NCBI GenBank assembly: GCA_049801375.1
Contig: JBARKJ010000070.1
Coordinates: 1-11,485, forward strand
Reading direction: 5' to 3'
DNA: 11,485 nucleotides
Source of the DNA: JBARKJ01 sp049801375
GTDB taxonomy: Bacteria; Nitrospirota; JACRHJ01
The translations under genes and the position numbers were made by a program. How positions within the stretch are numbered: position 1 is the stretch's first letter; every line of letters starts with the position of its first letter. The notes below the pieces were generated by a model that did not search any database, had not been told where the DNA came from, and saw only the letters and a list, made by a program, of their open reading frames with translations. This document shows positions 1 to 6,290 of this stretch, piece after piece.

Positions 1-1472
1 ACGTACCCGGGGAAGATACCCAGGAGCAGGCACAAAATGGACAAAAAGCCCATCCCGAAAAGCATTGTAAACGACGCCTCATGGGCGTCTTCGGCTTCAC
101 GGCTCCTTGGAACACCCAGGAAGGATATCCCGAACGCCTTGACAAAGCTCGATGCGGCAAGCGCCCCGGTCAGGGCGAGCGCGGCCCCGGCAAGGAGCAT
201 GAACGTCTTAGTGAGGACGATAGAGGTCTTGATACCCAGGACGAGGGACTGGAACGTGAGCCATTCGCTCACGAACCCATTGAACGGCGGAAGCGCGCAT
301 ATCGCCACAGAACCGGTCAGGAAGAAAAGCGCGGTCCACGGCATCCGCTTTATCAGCCCGCCCATCTTCTCCATGTTCTTCGTACCCATCGCATGCACGG
401 CAGAGCCCGCTCCCATGAAGAGCAGGCCCTTGAATACTGCGTGGTTTAAGGTGTGGTAGAGCGCCGCGGCAAGGGATAAGCCGGCAAGCGCGGGCAGGCC
501 GTTGACGGAAAAAATAATAGAACCGCCGATCCCCAAAAGGATAATTCCGACGTTCTCCACGCTGCTGTACGCCAGAAGCCGCTTTATATCGCGCTCCATC
601 AGGGCGTACATGATTCCCATAACCGATGAGACAGCCCCGGCGCAAAGCACTACAACTCCCCACCAGAGACTTCCGCCCCCGCCAAGCCCGCCAAGGACGT
701 CCAGCGAGACAAAAAGGATGCCGTATATGCCGGACTTTATCATAACGCCGGACATGAGAGCGGAGACGTTGGACGGAGCCGCGGGATGTGCCCTGGGGAG
801 CCAGGTATGCAGAGGGATTATTCCAGCCTTCGTCCCGAACCCGATGAGCGAGAGGACGAAGATGACGGACCTTAAGGTGCCGGAGCCCTGGAGACCGGCC
901 TTGATGGCGGCGAACTCAAGCGAACCGGTGGCAAGGTACATGACCATGAACGCGGCTATGATGAACGCCGTGCCGACATGGGTCATGACGCCGTAGAAGA
1001 GCCCGGCGCGCGCCGCTTCCTGGTTTTCGGTATCCGAGACGACCAGGAAATAGCTGGCCAGGGACATCGTCTCCCAGGAGATGAGAAATGCCGGGATATT
1101 CGCCGAAAAGAACACGGCGTACATGGAGGCCAGAAAGATTCCGAAAAGCAGGACGGAGGTCCAGGGGGCTTCGGAATGCCTGGTGTAGCCGGCGGAATAG
1201 ATCGAGACGGCAAAACCAAGGACGGATAGTATAAGGGCGAAGTATGCCGAAAGGCCGCCCCCCTTGAAACCTATGGCCATAACGCTGGACAGGGGGACCG
1301 CAAAAGTCCAGGCATATCCCCCGAGAAGGTCCCTGAGGGAGAGAACTCCCAGGGCCAGGCATCCGGCGGCATAGAGGAGGTAGCAGACGCTGGAAATTTT
1401 CCCGGTATTTTTGGGCGAGACTATTTCAGGGCTTTCCGTATCCATCACAAGCTTTGAGGCACAGGTTTCCAT
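1..1472 (-). CDS. hyfB: HyfB/HycC-like membrane subunit of hydrogenase-4 or formate hydrogenlyase-type complex (3' end cut off)
   Basis: This is a polytopic proton-translocating subunit of the NuoL/MrpD superfamily, in the branch found in hydrogenase-4 and formate hydrogenlyase complexes. I translated 490 residues from the ATG at 1472-1470 with no stop, and the frame leaves the window at base 1. HyfB proteins are about 670 residues, so roughly the last quarter is missing. Residues about 131-143 (SWETMSLASYFLV) carry the conserved transmembrane Glu. Residues 211-246 contain GFGTKAGIIPLHTWLPRAHP, then SALMSGVMIK, with Lys215, His222 and Lys246 in the proton channel region. DIKRLLAYSSVENVGI (295-310) and LNHAVFKGLLFMGAG (342-356) are also typical. 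PPFNGFVSEW (395-404) is followed by a PRS motif at 455-457, which recalls E. coli HyfB more than NuoL. An in-frame TGA at 1523-1521 limits the start. No good Shine-Dalgarno sequence is visible, and Met10 is a possible alternative start. Family assignment is firm; the partner complex is not visible. Confidence 0.9.
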   Translation of the reverse strand, partial: METCASKLVMDTESPEIVSPKNTGKISSVCYLLYAAGCLALGVLSLRDLLGGYAWTFAVPLSSVMAIGFKGGGLSAYFALILSVLGFAVSIYSAGYTRHSEAPWTSVLLFGIFLASMYAVFFSANIPAFLISWETMSLASYFLVVSDTENQEAARAGLFYGVMTHVGTAFIIAAFMVMYLATGSLEFAAIKAGLQGSGTLRSVIFVLSLIGFGTKAGIIPLHTWLPRAHPAAPSNVSALMSGVMIKSGIYGILFVSLDVLGGLGGGGSLWWGVVVLCAGAVSSVMGIMYALMERDIKRLLAYSSVENVGIILLGIGGSIIFSVNGLPALAGLSLAAALYHTLNHAVFKGLLFMGAGSAVHAMGTKNMEKMGGLIKRMPWTALFFLTGSVAICALPPFNGFVSEWLTFQSLVLGIKTSIVLTKTFMLLAGAALALTGALAASSFVKAFGISFLGVPRSREAEDAHEASFTMLFGMGFLSILCLLLGIFPGY

Positions 1473-1496
1473 AGATCGAAAAATAACGTGCGGAAG

Positions 1497-1524
1497 TTTA
1501 TATCCTCGGGCCGGGGCATGTCAA
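1497..1524 (-). promoter_or_regulatory. Candidate sigma70-type promoter for hyfB
   Basis: On the minus strand a perfect TTGACA (1524-1519) is followed after 16 bases by TATAAA (1502-1497). Transcription would start near 1490, giving a leader of only about 18 bases before the ATG at 1472. The spacer is very GC-rich. This is a sequence match only. Confidence 0.5.
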
Positions 1525-1545
1525 TAAAAATTAATCCCAAACTTC

Positions 1546-1574
1546 TTGCTTTGAAACATTTTTGGACTTAAAAT
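1546..1574 (+). promoter_or_regulatory. Candidate sigma70-type promoter for moaA-moaC
   Basis: TTGCTT (1546-1551), a 17-base spacer, then TAAAAT (1569-1574). The predicted start near 1581 leaves almost no leader ahead of the AGAAGG ribosome binding site (1581-1586). Either the true start lies further upstream or the leader is minimal. There is no room for a molybdenum-cofactor riboswitch downstream of this promoter. Confidence 0.4.
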
Positions 1575-1595
1575 AGCTTGAGAAGGCGAAAAAAT

Positions 1596-2597
1596 ATGAT
1601 GATCGACAGGGTTAACAGGAATATAGAATACCTCCGCATCTCCATAACGGACAGGTGTAACCTCCGTTGCGTATATTGCATGCCTTCGGCTGGCGTGCCC
1701 AGGCTGTCCCACGAGGCTATCCTCCGGTACGAGGAGATAGTGCGGATAGTAAAGGTAGCGGCGGAAGAGGGCATAAGAAAAGTGCGCCTCACGGGAGGAG
1801 AGCCTCTCGTCAGAAAAGGCGTAGCAAACCTGGTGCGGGAGATCGCCGCCATACCGGGGATAGAGGACCTCTCCCTTACGACCAACGGAATCCTGCTTGG
1901 ACGGATGGCCCGGGAATTGGCGGATGCCGGACTTAATAGGATAAACGTAAGCCTCGACTCGCTTGACCCGGACAAGTTCCGGGAAATCACCAGGGGCGGG
2001 GAGCTTGGAGACGTCCTGGAAGGTATACGTCAGGCGGAAGAGGCGGGTTTTGACCCTATAAAGATAAACGTCGTGGCGATTAAGGGCTTTAACGATGAGG
2101 AAGTCCTTGAGTTCGCACGCCTGACCCTCCTGAAGCCCTACCACGTCCGGTTCATCGAGTTCATGCCTATCGGCCACCGCGCGATGTGGGAAGACTCGAA
2201 GGTGATGACGGAAGGCGAGATAATGGAGCAAATCTCCGCCCTGGGCGAGCTTATCCCCGTGGAACAAGGGGAAAAGGGGAGGCAATGGGCGAATGCGGGC
2301 CCAGCGAGGCTTTACCGGCTCCCCGGCGCGAAGGGGGTATTGGGCTTCATAAGCCCGCTCTCCAACCACTTCTGCGGGAGTTGCAACAGGCTAAGGCTGA
2401 CGGCGGACGGGAAAATTCGTCCCTGTCTTTTTTCGGAGACGGAGATAGATTTGAAGACCCCGCTCAGGACGGGATGCGACGACGCGGAGCTTTCACGCCT
2501 TATAGCGGTAGCGCTCTCCGTGAAGCCGGGAGGCCATTCCATCGCCGACGGCGCAAAAGACAAATACCGCCGCACCATGAGCAGTATCGGGGGGTAA
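1596..2597 (+). CDS. moaA: GTP 3',8-cyclase MoaA
   Basis: MoaA is a radical SAM enzyme. It rearranges GTP to 3',8-cyclo-7,8-dihydro-GTP, the first step of molybdopterin synthesis, in the cytoplasm. The protein has 333 residues, about the usual family length. The N-terminal SAM-binding [4Fe-4S] motif is TDRCNLRCVYCMP, with Cys21, Cys25 and Cys28. LTGGEPL follows at 65-71. The second, substrate-binding cluster is at Cys260, Cys263 and Cys277 in FCGSCNRLRLTADGKIRPC. The chain ends in the Gly-Gly tail typical of MoaA. I chose the ATG at 1596, 9 bases after AGAAGG, over the upstream TTG at 1578; the ATG at 1599 is equally possible. The gene is one base from moaC and clearly co-transcribed with it. 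It diverges from hyfB, whose likely formate dehydrogenase partner would need molybdopterin (inference). Confidence 0.97.
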   Translation: MMIDRVNRNIEYLRISITDRCNLRCVYCMPSAGVPRLSHEAILRYEEIVRIVKVAAEEGIRKVRLTGGEPLVRKGVANLVREIAAIPGIEDLSLTTNGILLGRMARELADAGLNRINVSLDSLDPDKFREITRGGELGDVLEGIRQAEEAGFDPIKINVVAIKGFNDEEVLEFARLTLLKPYHVRFIEFMPIGHRAMWEDSKVMTEGEIMEQISALGELIPVEQGEKGRQWANAGPARLYRLPGAKGVLGFISPLSNHFCGSCNRLRLTADGKIRPCLFSETEIDLKTPLRTGCDDAELSRLIAVALSVKPGGHSIADGAKDKYRRTMSSIGG

Positions 2598-2598
2598 A

Positions 2599-3087
2599 AT
2601 GTCTGACCTGACTCATTTCGACGAAAAGGGGGCGTCTCGGATGGTGGACGTATCCGGGAAGGACGTGACGGAACGGGTAGCCGTGGCATCAGGCCGGGTG
2701 CTGATGGCGGCGGAGACCTTCAGGCTGATAAAGGACAAAGGGGCCGCGAAGGGAGATGTTTTGGAGGTTGCGCGCATTGCGGGCATTATGGCGGCAAAAA
2801 AGACGTCCGGGCTGATACCGCTCTGCCATCCACTGCCGCTGGAGAAGGTAACAGTGGACTTCGAGCTGGACGAGAAGGGCAGCGCGGTGGAGATAAGAGC
2901 GGAGGCGAAGGTGACGGCGCGTACCGGCGTCGAAATGGAAGCCCTGACGGCAGTGACAGTCGCGGCCCTTACAATATACGATATGTGTAAGGCGGTGGAC
3001 CGGGGGATGGAGATTACGGATATACGCCTGATAGAGAAGTCCGGCGGGCGCTCGGGACATTTTACCCGTCCAGGAAAAAACGCTTGA
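2599..3087 (+). CDS. moaC: Cyclic pyranopterin monophosphate synthase MoaC
   Basis: MoaC converts the MoaA product 3',8-cyclo-GTP into cyclic pyranopterin monophosphate, the second step of molybdopterin synthesis. The protein has 162 residues, normal for the family. Recognisable motifs are KKTSGLIPLCHPLPL (67-81), GVEMEALTAVTVAALTIYDM (110-129) and KSGGRSG (147-153). Asp128 and Lys131 in YDMCK match the numbering of the catalytic residues known from E. coli MoaC. The ATG lies one base after the moaA stop, with a G-run at the moaA end acting as ribosome binding site. No moaB, moaD, moaE or moeA is present in the window, so the rest of the pathway must lie elsewhere. The last four codons form the left arm of the terminator. 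Confidence 0.97.
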   Translation: MSDLTHFDEKGASRMVDVSGKDVTERVAVASGRVLMAAETFRLIKDKGAAKGDVLEVARIAGIMAAKKTSGLIPLCHPLPLEKVTVDFELDEKGSAVEIRAEAKVTARTGVEMEALTAVTVAALTIYDMCKAVDRGMEITDIRLIEKSGGRSGHFTRPGKNA

Positions 3088-3102
3088 TTCAAAAGCGTTT
3101 TT
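3076..3102 (+). terminator. Intrinsic terminator overlapping the moaC stop codon
   Basis: A perfect 10-bp inverted repeat (AAAAACGCTT at 3076-3085, AAGCGTTTTT at 3093-3102) encloses a 7-base loop. The 3' arm ends in five T. The moaC TGA (3085-3087) sits at the top of the left arm. The stem has only three G/C pairs, so its strength is uncertain. The A-run and T-run symmetry could let it act in both directions. Confidence 0.6.
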
Positions 3103-3135
3103 CCGTTAGTATTCTCTTTTTATAAAAGACCGCCG

Positions 3136-3174
3136 CCTTTTTGGAAAAAGGTACGCCAAAAACTTTTTAAACTT
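3136..3174 (+). repeat. Intergenic hairpin-plus-tail repeat, copy 1
   Basis: A small palindrome (CCTTTTT/AAAAAGG, 3136-3151) is followed by a tail containing GCCAAAAACTTTTTAAACT. The same layout and nearly the same tail recur at 6246-6289. The copy ends directly against the AGGAG ribosome binding site of the next gene. It may be a dispersed intergenic repeat; only two copies can be seen here. Confidence 0.5.
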
Positions 3175-3188
3175 AGGAGTTATCAAAC

Positions 3189-3917
3189 ATGATTGAGCTT
3201 ATCCACCGGCACCCGGTGCTAATCAAGATACTTCTCGCGGTCGTTACACTCACGTTCGTCGTGACGGGCGGATGGATGCTGGGGAAAGAAGAGGTAACGG
3301 ACTACGCTGCGAAGGTGGGGAAGGAAAAGATAACGATGACCCAGTACCAGGACGCCCTGGACCGGATGCAGGAGTTCTACCGGAACCTGTACAAGGGTAA
3401 TATCCCCGACGAAGTCCTGAAGAGGCTGGATTTAAACAAGAGGACGATCGACGCCCTGGTGGACCAGAAGCTGCTCGTGGATGAGGCACAGAAACAAGGT
3501 CTTACCGTAACGGACCAGGAGCTTTCCGATGCCGTTACGGCGAATAAATCTTTTCAGGACGAAAGTGGTAGATTTGACCAGTCTCGCTACGTCCAGGCGC
3601 TCCAGGCAAGCGGGATGACGCCGGCATTATACGAGCACCATATCATGGATGAGATGCTTGCGGATAAGCTCCGGAACATGGTGAAGGATTCGGTTTACGT
3701 TACGGACGACGAGCTGAGGAATTATTACAAGGCCCAGCTTGCAAGCCAGAAAAAAGAATTCGACGAAAAAGAGTTCCGGGCCCAGAAGGACAACCTCAGG
3801 AGGATGCTGACGCAGGCCATGCAGGAAAAGACGGTGGCGTCCTTCACGGACGGCCTGAATAAGAGCTATAAGCCCTGGAAAAACCCGTCGATACTGAACG
3901 CAAATTCAAATTCTTAA
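3189..3917 (+). CDS. Membrane-anchored SurA N-terminal-like chaperone protein without a prolyl isomerase domain
   Basis: The 242-residue protein begins with a short basic segment and one hydrophobic helix (about residues 10-30), which looks like an uncleaved signal anchor placing the rest in the periplasm. Residues about 36-185 resemble the SurA/PpiD N-terminal chaperone fold. Signs are the opening AAKVGKEKITMTQYQDALDRM, then TIDALVDQKLLVDEAQKQGL, the GRFDQSRYVQAL segment and a later VTDDELRNYY. These proteins bind unfolded outer-membrane or secreted proteins. Family members often carry a parvulin isomerase domain; none is present here, and the chain ends with a short charged helical tail. 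The start is secure: AGGAG (3175-3179) lies 9 bases before the ATG. A TATAAA at 3121-3126 could be a -10 box, but no good -35 accompanies it. The gene appears monocistronic, lying between two terminators. The exact substrate is unknown. Confidence 0.75.
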   Translation: MIELIHRHPVLIKILLAVVTLTFVVTGGWMLGKEEVTDYAAKVGKEKITMTQYQDALDRMQEFYRNLYKGNIPDEVLKRLDLNKRTIDALVDQKLLVDEAQKQGLTVTDQELSDAVTANKSFQDESGRFDQSRYVQALQASGMTPALYEHHIMDEMLADKLRNMVKDSVYVTDDELRNYYKAQLASQKKEFDEKEFRAQKDNLRRMLTQAMQEKTVASFTDGLNKSYKPWKNPSILNANSNS

Positions 3918-3962
3918 AGCCGCCGGGTTCCCGTTTTTTGGGGAATGAAATTGTCTGATATA

Positions 3963-3990
3963 AAAAATGCCCGCAAAAGCGGGCATTTTT
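3963..3990. terminator. Strong bidirectional intrinsic terminator between convergent genes
   Basis: A perfect 12-bp stem (AAAAATGCCCGC and GCGGGCATTTTT) has an AAAA loop. It ends in T-runs on both strands. It lies 45 bases after the stop of the SurA-like gene and 34 bases after the stop of the oppositely transcribed helicase, so it can serve both. Confidence 0.9.
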
Positions 3991-4024
3991 GTTTTATCGG
4001 CGCCGGGGGATGCCCGCGCGCGAT

Positions 4025-6208
4025 TTAAGCCAATTTAAGGTTTGCCGCCTTCGCAAGGAGCTTCTTCTTGCCGACGCTTGCGAAAAGCACCGTCAATTTC
4101 TGACATTCTCCCCTGCCCTCGGACTTCTCGATTACACCGCAACCCCACATCGGATGGCGCACCTGACAGCCGCTCTTGAACGGGTTGTGGGCCTGCTTCT
4201 CTTCGATCGCGCAAGGCATTGCCGCGAACGTATGAGTTGAAAACGTATGGGTTTCCAGGTTCCTCCTTGCGGATGCGCCCATTTTGCGGCAGTGGATCAG
4301 TTCCGCCGGTATCTCGTCCAGGAACCGGGACGGCCTGTTCGACTGGGTCAATCCGGCGAGCCTCCTCGTCACGGACGAAAACAGGTAGAGTTTTTTCTTC
4401 GCCCGCGTCATCCCCACGTAAAGGAGCCTGCGCTCCTCTTCCATCTCCCGTTCGTCGCACTTCGACTGTGCGTGCGGGATAAGCCCCTCCTCCATCCCCG
4501 CGATGAAAACTACCGGGAATTCGAGGCCCTTGCTGAGGTGCAGGGTCATAAGCGTTACGGCTTCGCTCGACGCCTTGGCGCTGTCCCAGTCCGTGATGAG
4601 CGAGACCTGCGAAAGATAAGCCTCAAGAGAGGGGTCTGGCGATTCCTCCTCGAACTGCTTGATGGACGACAGGACCTCTTTTATGTTGTCGATCTTCCCC
4701 TGGGCTTCGGCGCCTAAACTCTCGCGCAGGTGCTCCAGGTATCTCGTTTTGGTCAGGACTTTTTCAAGCAGATATGCCGGGCCGTGCTCCGCCTTCATTT
4801 CCGCCAGTTCGGAAAGGACCGTCAGGAAGTCGCTTATCCTCCGCCTCGGGCCCGTACCCATACCCTCGTCCTGAACCAGCCTGTGCAGGTTATCGATAAG
4901 CGGCAGGCTCTGATAAGCGCCGGACTCCATCGCCTTCTTCATGGTCGCCTCGCCGATGCCCCTTGGCGGGGTGTTTATGATCCGCTTAAGGCTGACGGAG
5001 TCTTTCGGGTTGGAGACCACTTTCAGGTAGGTTATAAGGTCCTTGACCTCCTTGCGGTCATAGAACTTCATCCCGCCAACGACGACGTAAGGTATCCCTT
5101 CCCTGCGGAACGCCTCTTCTATGGTGCGGGACTGGGTGTTCGTGCGGTAGAGGACGGCGAAATCCTTTAGCGAGCGGCCCTCCTTTATCTGCTTGGAAAT
5201 CTCTTTTGCGATGCCGGACGCCTCCGCTTCCTCGTCCATTACCCGGACGTGTTCCGCCTTGTCGCCGCGGCCAAGTTCAGTCCACAGTTTCTTTGGCCGC
5301 CGTCCCGGGTTATTGCAGACCAGGGACCACGCCGCGTCCAGTATCCCTTGGGTGGAGCGGTAGTTCTGCTCCAGCTTTACGACCTTCGCGTCGGGATAGT
5401 CTTTCTCGAAATCCAGTATATTCCGGATGTCCGCGCCGCGCCAGCCGTATATGGACTGGTCGTCGTCCCCGACCACGCAGATATTCCTGTTCTTCCCGGC
5501 AAGGAGCTTTATCATCTTGTATTGGGCGGTATTGGTGTCCTGATACTCGTCCACCATGATATATCGGAATGTGTCGTGGTATTTGTTCAGGATCTTGCGG
5601 TGCCCCTTAAGGAGCTGCACGGTCAGCATCAGGAGGTCGTCGAAATCAAGCACGCCGGAGTTCTTCATGCGTTCCTGATAGAGCGGGTAAATCTTCGCCA
5701 CCTTGGACTCGAAACCAAACTGCTGAGCCGCGCCGGCAAAATCCTCCGGGGTGGTGATGGCGGTCTTAAGCGAGCTTATTTTGGCCGCCACCTGGCGGGG
5801 GGAGAAAAGCCTGTCGCTTATCCCCAGGTCGTTCATGCAGGATTTCAGGAGCGCCAGCGAATCCGCCGCGTCCGCGATCGTGAAGTTCTTCGGGTAGCCC
5901 AGGAGGCCAATGTCCTCGCGGAGTATCCTTGCGCACGCGGAATGGAACGTGGATACCCACATCCCGCGTGCGGAGCGGCCAAGAAGCTCCTCGACCCTCG
6001 CCAGCATCTCTCTGGCCGCCTTGTTCGTGAATGTGACCGCGAACACCTCCCCGGGCTGCACCCCGATTTTCTTTATGAGGTATGCGATCCTGTAGGTAAT
6101 GGTCCTGGTCTTGCCGCTTCCGGCGCCCGCTAAAATCAGCAGGGGGCCTTCACATTGGGTTACCGCTTCCCTCTGCTCTTTGTTTAGGTCGCCTAAGGCC
6201 TTCATCAT
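4025..6208 (-). CDS. pcrA: ATP-dependent 3'-5' DNA helicase PcrA/UvrD
   Basis: This is a superfamily 1A helicase that unwinds DNA in nucleotide excision and mismatch repair and clears RNA polymerase or recombinase from DNA. The 727 residues carry every motif in order: Walker A GAGSGKT (28-34), FTNKAA (60-65), Walker B VDEYQD (219-224), GDDDQSIYGWRGA (247-259), QNYRS (281-285), VTLMTLHLSKGLEFPVVF (551-568) and RLLYVGMTRAKKKL (594-607). The last 50 residues (from GCQVRHPMWGCGVI at 680, ending near KKKLLAKAANL) form the Tudor-like domain that PcrA and UvrD use to contact RNA polymerase. The ATG at 6208 is chosen over an upstream TTG at 6232 because AGGAAGG (6222-6216) lies 7 bases ahead of it; a second ATG follows immediately. 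It is downstream of glmS but separated from it by a terminator. Whether to call it pcrA or uvrD is a naming choice. Confidence 0.95.
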   Translation of the reverse strand: MMKALGDLNKEQREAVTQCEGPLLILAGAGSGKTRTITYRIAYLIKKIGVQPGEVFAVTFTNKAAREMLARVEELLGRSARGMWVSTFHSACARILREDIGLLGYPKNFTIADAADSLALLKSCMNDLGISDRLFSPRQVAAKISSLKTAITTPEDFAGAAQQFGFESKVAKIYPLYQERMKNSGVLDFDDLLMLTVQLLKGHRKILNKYHDTFRYIMVDEYQDTNTAQYKMIKLLAGKNRNICVVGDDDQSIYGWRGADIRNILDFEKDYPDAKVVKLEQNYRSTQGILDAAWSLVCNNPGRRPKKLWTELGRGDKAEHVRVMDEEAEASGIAKEISKQIKEGRSLKDFAVLYRTNTQSRTIEEAFRREGIPYVVVGGMKFYDRKEVKDLITYLKVVSNPKDSVSLKRIINTPPRGIGEATMKKAMESGAYQSLPLIDNLHRLVQDEGMGTGPRRRISDFLTVLSELAEMKAEHGPAYLLEKVLTKTRYLEHLRESLGAEAQGKIDNIKEVLSSIKQFEEESPDPSLEAYLSQVSLITDWDSAKASSEAVTLMTLHLSKGLEFPVVFIAGMEEGLIPHAQSKCDEREMEEERRLLYVGMTRAKKKLYLFSSVTRRLAGLTQSNRPSRFLDEIPAELIHCRKMGASARRNLETHTFSTHTFAAMPCAIEEKQAHNPFKSGCQVRHPMWGCGVIEKSEGRGECQKLTVLFASVGKKKLLAKAANLKLA

Positions 6209-6245
6209 ACTGCCGCCTTCCTGAAAAGCCAATAAAAAAACCTTT

Positions 6246-6270
6246 GCTACCTTTTAGTAAAAAAGGTAGC
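6246..6270 (-). terminator. Candidate intrinsic terminator after glmS
   Basis: A perfect 10-bp inverted repeat (GCTACCTTTT and AAAAGGTAGC) has a 5-base loop. On the minus strand it lies 20 bases after the glmS stop. It is followed by AAAGG and then seven T (6240-6234). The five-base gap before the T-run is longer than ideal. Read-through could still feed pcrA, 82 bases beyond glmS. Confidence 0.55.
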
Positions 6271-6289
6271 GCCAAAAACTTTTAAACTA
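6246..6289 (+). repeat. Intergenic hairpin-plus-tail repeat, copy 2
   Basis: The hairpin above is followed on the plus strand by a tail containing GCCAAAAACTTTTAAACT. This tail differs from the copy at 3136-3174 by one fewer T, and the junction (GGTAGCGCC against GGTACGCC) by one extra base. The stems differ outside the core CCTTTT/AAAAGG. Relative to its flanking genes this copy is antisense, whereas copy 1 is sense. Confidence 0.5.
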
Positions 6290-6290
6290 T

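Noticed and set aside
1473..1595. Molybdenum-cofactor riboswitch ahead of moaA
   Set aside because: The whole intergenic region is 123 bases, shared by two divergent promoters, and holds no extended stem set of that class.
1521..2369. Long open frame on the minus strand opposite moaA
   Set aside because: It is antisense to the unmistakable moaA, has no recognisable motif, and its composition follows the codon pattern of moaA on the other strand.
3924..3939. CGGG-TT-CCCG followed by six T, a possible terminator just after the SurA-like gene
   Set aside because: The loop would be two bases, leaving about three usable pairs; the strong hairpin at 3963-3990 is a better terminator.
5249..6133. 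Long open frame of 294 residues on the plus strand opposite the helicase
   Set aside because: It lies entirely over conserved helicase motifs on the other strand and shows no protein family signature.
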